NCBI GenBank assembly: GCA_013330355.1
Contig: DUIM01000163.1
Span: forward strand, 1 to 8,914
DNA: 8,914 bases
Reading direction: 5' to 3'
Origin: Methanosarcinales archaeon
GTDB taxonomy: Archaea > Halobacteriota > Methanosarcinia > Methanosarcinales > Methanocomedenaceae
Under the pieces are notes generated by a model that was not told where the DNA came from, made no database searches, and worked only from the letters and a program-made list of their open reading frames with translations. A program made the translations under genes and the position numbers. Below are positions 6,856-8,914 of this stretch, piece by piece; positions within the stretch are counted from its first letter, which is position 1; each line of letters opens with the position of its first letter.

Positions 6856-7062
6856 ATGGAGAAAATCAAAGTAATTCTTAATCGCAAATCAAACACACTT
6901 GATGTATGGTTTGATGAACCTGAAAAGGAATACATATGTGAGGAAACGGGAGAGGAGATAATACTGAAAAAAGATAAGGATAATAGGGTAATTGGATTTG
7001 AAAAGCTAAATCTGCTCATTGATAAAAATGTAAATGTGCCAATAGAAGTAACAGCCACATAA
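6856..7062 (+). CDS. DUF2283 family small protein
   Basis: This 68-residue acidic and basic protein matches DUF2283, a family of short beta-rich proteins common in archaea and cyanobacteria with no established function. Recognisable stretches are SNTLDVWFDEPEKE (about 12-25), GEEIILKKDKDNRVIGFEKL (32-51) and a short hydrophobic end. The start is ATG 6856 with GGAG at 6845-6848, a 7-base spacer. Such genes often sit beside a DUF4258 gene, and such pairs look like toxin-antitoxin modules. Here I found no DUF4258 gene or recognisable remnant within the 274 bases upstream, so this copy seems to be an orphan. The downstream neighbour, in the same direction, is a decayed restriction-modification gene. 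A TTTATATG stretch right after its stop (about 7064-7071) may be a leftover promoter of that gene. Function is unknown. Confidence 0.8.
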   Translation: MEKIKVILNRKSNTLDVWFDEPEKEYICEETGEEIILKKDKDNRVIGFEKLNLLIDKNVNVPIEVTAT

Positions 7063-7112
7063 ATTTATATGGCAAATATAAAAAAATAAACTTTCAAATC
7101 TGCAGAAATCGT

Positions 7113-7678
7113 CTTGAAATTTTTATCAGCCACATCTCCTTCACCACTCCCGCCGACCGCCGCGCCGCCCTCGTAGACGAAGCAAAAGCACTCTACACCC
7201 AATATCTGGATACACCCGCAGAACTCGCTCCGCTGCTGGACTTCGTGGGCTTGCGGCAGAGCCTGAGGAAATTGATGTGGTGCACGACCTGCTCGCACAT
7301 CTGTCAGAACGTTTGATTGAGATGAACAAGGAGAAGAACGCTGAAATAAAAGCATTCCTGGGTTTTATGGAAGGTGAAACAGGCGCTGACGTGGATGATA
7401 TGGTTAATAAGACTGCGGTGCGGGAGTACTATAACCATGAGTTCCGGAAGCTGATCGACATACTGGTCAAGAACAGGAAGAAGCTCAGGGACGGGTACGA
7501 CCCCAAGAGTCCGACCAATTACAGGCATCTCCAGGAATGGTATGAGGATTCGATAGATAAATTGCAGCCACTTAGGGGGAGAATCGAGGATACTGATGGG
7601 CTTATTGACCAGATAGTCTACAGGTTGTACGGGTTGACTGAGGAAGAAATAGAAATAGTTGAAAATAGTATAAGGTAA
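7113..7678 (+). pseudogene. C-terminal remnant of a type IIG-like restriction-modification enzyme
   Basis: Two reading frames together resemble the C-terminal part of large fused methylase/nuclease (Eco57I/MmeI-like) restriction enzymes. From 7113 one frame reads LEIFISHISFTTPADRRAAL and continues through EAKALYTQYLDTPAELAPLLDFV to about 7247. From 7253 another frame continues AAEPEEIDVVHDLLAHLSER and runs to the TAA at 7676-7678, ending YRLYGLTEEEIEIVENSIR. Loss of a single base near 7245-7252 explains the break. No start codon or methylase motif lies upstream, only about 50 bases to the DUF2283 stop. The family's N-terminal nuclease, methylase and much of the target-recognition part are therefore gone; intact enzymes are commonly around 1,000 residues. 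The downstream frame has a GTG at 7277 with GAGG eight bases before it, so a 133-residue piece (EKNAEIKAFLGFMEGE, then VKNRKKLRDGYDPKS) could still be translated. I think that is chance. Recognition is from memory of the family. Confidence 0.7.
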
Positions 7679-7747
7679 ATATAGGTCATGGACCCCGGAC
7701 TGATTCGCTCTCTGTCCAGAGCATTCAGAATGATGGTCATGATTATA

Positions 7748-7773
7748 ATATCTAAGAGATATCAATTTTTTTT
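7748..7773 (+). terminator. Oligo-T terminator candidate after the restriction-enzyme remnant
   Basis: An inverted repeat (ATATCT, AAG, AGATAT; 7748-7762) is followed three bases later by eight T residues (7766-7773). Archaeal RNA polymerase stops at oligo-T runs, so this may end plus-strand transcription from the remnant. The stem is AT-only and weak. Confidence 0.4.
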
Positions 7774-7788
7774 ATCTCAATCGTTATA

Positions 7789-7856
7789 CTCCGCAGCTCT
7801 GCTGCGGTTGGGTGTGCCGGCGCAACGTTTGACTTGAAAATCAGGCGCTTATCGGG
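7789..7856. other. GC-rich hairpin element in AT-rich spacer
   Basis: Within the AT-rich 295-base spacer between the remnant and the nuclease gene lies a GC-rich block. It opens with a perfect hairpin, CCGCAG-CTCTG-CTGCGG (7791-7807), followed by TGTGCCGGCGCAACG, which contains the palindrome GCCGGC. An open frame through the block reads LRSSAAVGCAGATFDLK and on to a stop at 7885-7887, but it has no start codon or SD. It may be a dispersed intergenic repeat, a decayed coding end or a small structured RNA. I cannot decide which. Confidence 0.4.
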
Positions 7857-7911
7857 TTTAGAAGAGATTATTGATATGAAAAGTTAAGTGCAATTAGATA
7901 TTAAGTAAATC

Positions 7912-7930
7912 TAAATATAAAAATAGGTGG
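7912..7930 (+). promoter_or_regulatory. TATA-like and Shine-Dalgarno signals before the nuclease gene
   Basis: TAAATATAA (7912-7920) resembles a TATA box, and another AT-rich candidate (TTAGATATTAA) lies near 7894-7904. AGGTGG (7925-7930) is the strongest SD nearby. It sits seven bases before an in-frame ATT at 7938, but 43 bases before the first ATG at 7974. Only the farther TATA candidate would leave this SD inside the transcript. Confidence 0.35.
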
Positions 7931-7973
7931 TAGTAATATTCCAAACATATTTCCTAAGGATATAACTGACAGT

Positions 7974-8879
7974 ATGCGAGATTGCATACTTTCAATTTTT
8001 TGGCCAAAAAAAGATATTATCTCTTTCTTTCAGAGTAATGGTTGCACTTCTCGTGATCTTAAAGATGGACTAAATTTTAAAGAATTAAGGCGAGTAGAAA
8101 TAGTAGATACAGTCTTCGATAAATTGAATTCAAGAGATGATAGAGGGTTGGGACAATTTCGAAGTATGCTTCAATCATTAATTGAATGGAGCAATTTTGA
8201 TCCTTATTATTTTGAAACACTCGGAAAATTAGATAGAAATGAGGCTTTGCGTCGAATTAATCATCTTAAGCAAGTTCGAGAAATCCGAGATGCTAAATTG
8301 AAAGAACAACAACAACAAAATAGTAAAAAAGATGAAGAAAACAAAAAATCCGAAAAAACGCTTGAAGAATTACAAAGGCATTTAACTATGCTTTTTCAAG
8401 GAAAAGATGAACATGGGAATATAATATCAATTCAAAAACGTGGCTATGCCTTCGAAGCGTTCTTACGAGAATTATTTTTATTTGAGAAGTTGCATGCTAC
8501 TGAGCCATTCAAAATAACTGGTGAACAAATAGATGGAGCTATTAAATTCGAAGGTGAAAATTATATTATAGAGGCGAAATGGACGGATTGGCCATCTGCT
8601 TCAGATACTCTTTACCATTTTGCTCAAAAAGTAGAAGGTAAAATGTACGGTAGAGGAATTTTTATCTCAATAAATGGCTTTTCACATGATTCTCTGGATG
8701 CACTTCAGAAAGGCAAAGCACTTAAAACTGTTCTTTTTGATGGTGGAGACCTGACTTTAGTCATGGAAAAATATTTTACATTTACTGATATGCTTGATAA
8801 AAAAATTAAAGCGGCTCAGACTAAGGGGTGTATTTATTATGACATTTTTAAAATGCAAGAAAAACAGGGCCGATCATAA
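7974..8879 (+). CDS. PD-(D/E)XK restriction endonuclease-like protein (Mrr-like catalytic domain)
   Basis: This protein (301 residues from ATG 7974) looks like a DNA-cleaving enzyme of the Mrr-type PD-(D/E)XK fold, probably a host-defence nuclease. Residues 1-95 form an alpha-helical N-terminal part (IFWPKKDIISFFQSNGCTSR) that may sense DNA or a partner. Residues about 96-140 are a charged coiled coil with a Gln run coded by four CAA triplets. The catalytic domain follows: RGYAFEAFLREL (E161), EQIDGAI (D187), IIEAKW (E200, K202) and FAQKVEGK (218-223 region). GRGIFISINGFS (227-237) closes the core. All expected active-site residues are present. Start is uncertain: the same frame is open back to 7905. 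An SD (AGGTGG, 7925-7930) sits seven bases before an ATT at 7938, which would add NIFPKDITDS-type residues. The gene is clearly more AT-rich than the core genes (hand count 20 G/C of 60 at 8041-8100, against 28 of 60 at 5041-5100). That suggests transfer. No methylase partner is visible, as for type IV enzymes. Confidence 0.8.
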   Translation: MRDCILSIFWPKKDIISFFQSNGCTSRDLKDGLNFKELRRVEIVDTVFDKLNSRDDRGLGQFRSMLQSLIEWSNFDPYYFETLGKLDRNEALRRINHLKQVREIRDAKLKEQQQQNSKKDEENKKSEKTLEELQRHLTMLFQGKDEHGNIISIQKRGYAFEAFLRELFLFEKLHATEPFKITGEQIDGAIKFEGENYIIEAKWTDWPSASDTLYHFAQKVEGKMYGRGIFISINGFSHDSLDALQKGKALKTVLFDGGDLTLVMEKYFTFTDMLDKKIKAAQTKGCIYYDIFKMQEKQGRS

Positions 8880-8914
8880 ATCAGCCATCTCCGCAATGAA
8901 GCTCCCCACAGCAG
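8874..8914 (-). CDS. Possible 3' end of a minus-strand gene cut by the right edge
   Basis: Reading from the window edge on the minus strand gives AVGSFIAEMADL followed by TGA (8874-8876). The composition turns back to higher G+C and the twelve residues look like a natural protein end. If real, it converges with the nuclease gene and their stops overlap by a few bases. Twelve residues are too few to name a family. Confidence 0.3.
   Translation of the reverse strand, partial: AVGSFIAEMADL

Noticed and set aside
7304..7765. 153-codon open frame on the minus strand opposite the restriction-enzyme remnant
   Set aside because: It is antisense to a frame that matches a known protein end, and its own product has no coherent motif.
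7830..7865. tRNA-Ser-like anticodon arm (TTTGA, CTTGAAAA, TCAGG)
   Set aside because: No acceptor stem, D arm or GGTTCGAATCC-type T arm can be paired around it, and the stem relies on G-T pairs.

Overview
The window looks like chromosomal DNA of a euryarchaeon, most plausibly in or near the Methanosarcinales (methanogens or their ANME relatives). The evidence is an archaeal TFB with a charged N-terminal extension, an archaeal Gar1, a 2-amino-3,7-dideoxy-D-threo-hept-6-ulosonate synthase (archaeal route into the shikimate pathway), TATA-type promoters and GGAGGTG-like Shine-Dalgarno sites. The lineage is an inference from gene content. No phylogenetic marker was searched.

Positions 1-6570 are ordinary core genome with about half G+C. 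On the minus strand gar1 (TTG start, strong TATA box and SD) is followed by the gene for transcription initiation factor B, cut by the left edge of the window. A minus-strand PHP-domain phosphoesterase and a plus-strand AI-2E family membrane protein diverge from an 88-base intergenic region. The membrane protein ends in a short hydrophilic tandem repeat and converges, with 6 bases to spare, on a FAH-family hydrolase.

Upstream of the FAH gene, on the minus strand, lies a tight operon transcribed as ADHS (aroA'), pyrD, pyrK, perhaps continuing into FAH. The junctions are one base (ADHS/pyrD), a 4-base GTGA overlap (pyrD/pyrK) and 43 bases (pyrK/FAH). PyrD and PyrK together form the class 1B dihydroorotate dehydrogenase, so the operon joins the entry step of aromatic amino acid synthesis to the redox step of pyrimidine synthesis.

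From about 6600 to the right edge the DNA becomes AT-rich, gene-poor and accessory. It holds an orphan DUF2283 protein, the decayed C-terminal end of a large type IIG-like restriction-modification enzyme (5' truncated and frameshifted), an oligo-T terminator candidate, a GC-rich hairpin element, and an intact PD-(D/E)XK (Mrr-like) nuclease with a coiled coil. The last 41 bases may be the 3' end of another minus-strand gene. This part reads as an eroded defence region at the edge of a core gene cluster. I found no CRISPR array, no intact tRNA or rRNA and no transposase. The most unusual items are the nuclease, with a possible non-ATG start placed right behind a good SD, and the GC-rich hairpin element. 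Neither amounts to proof of a new system.
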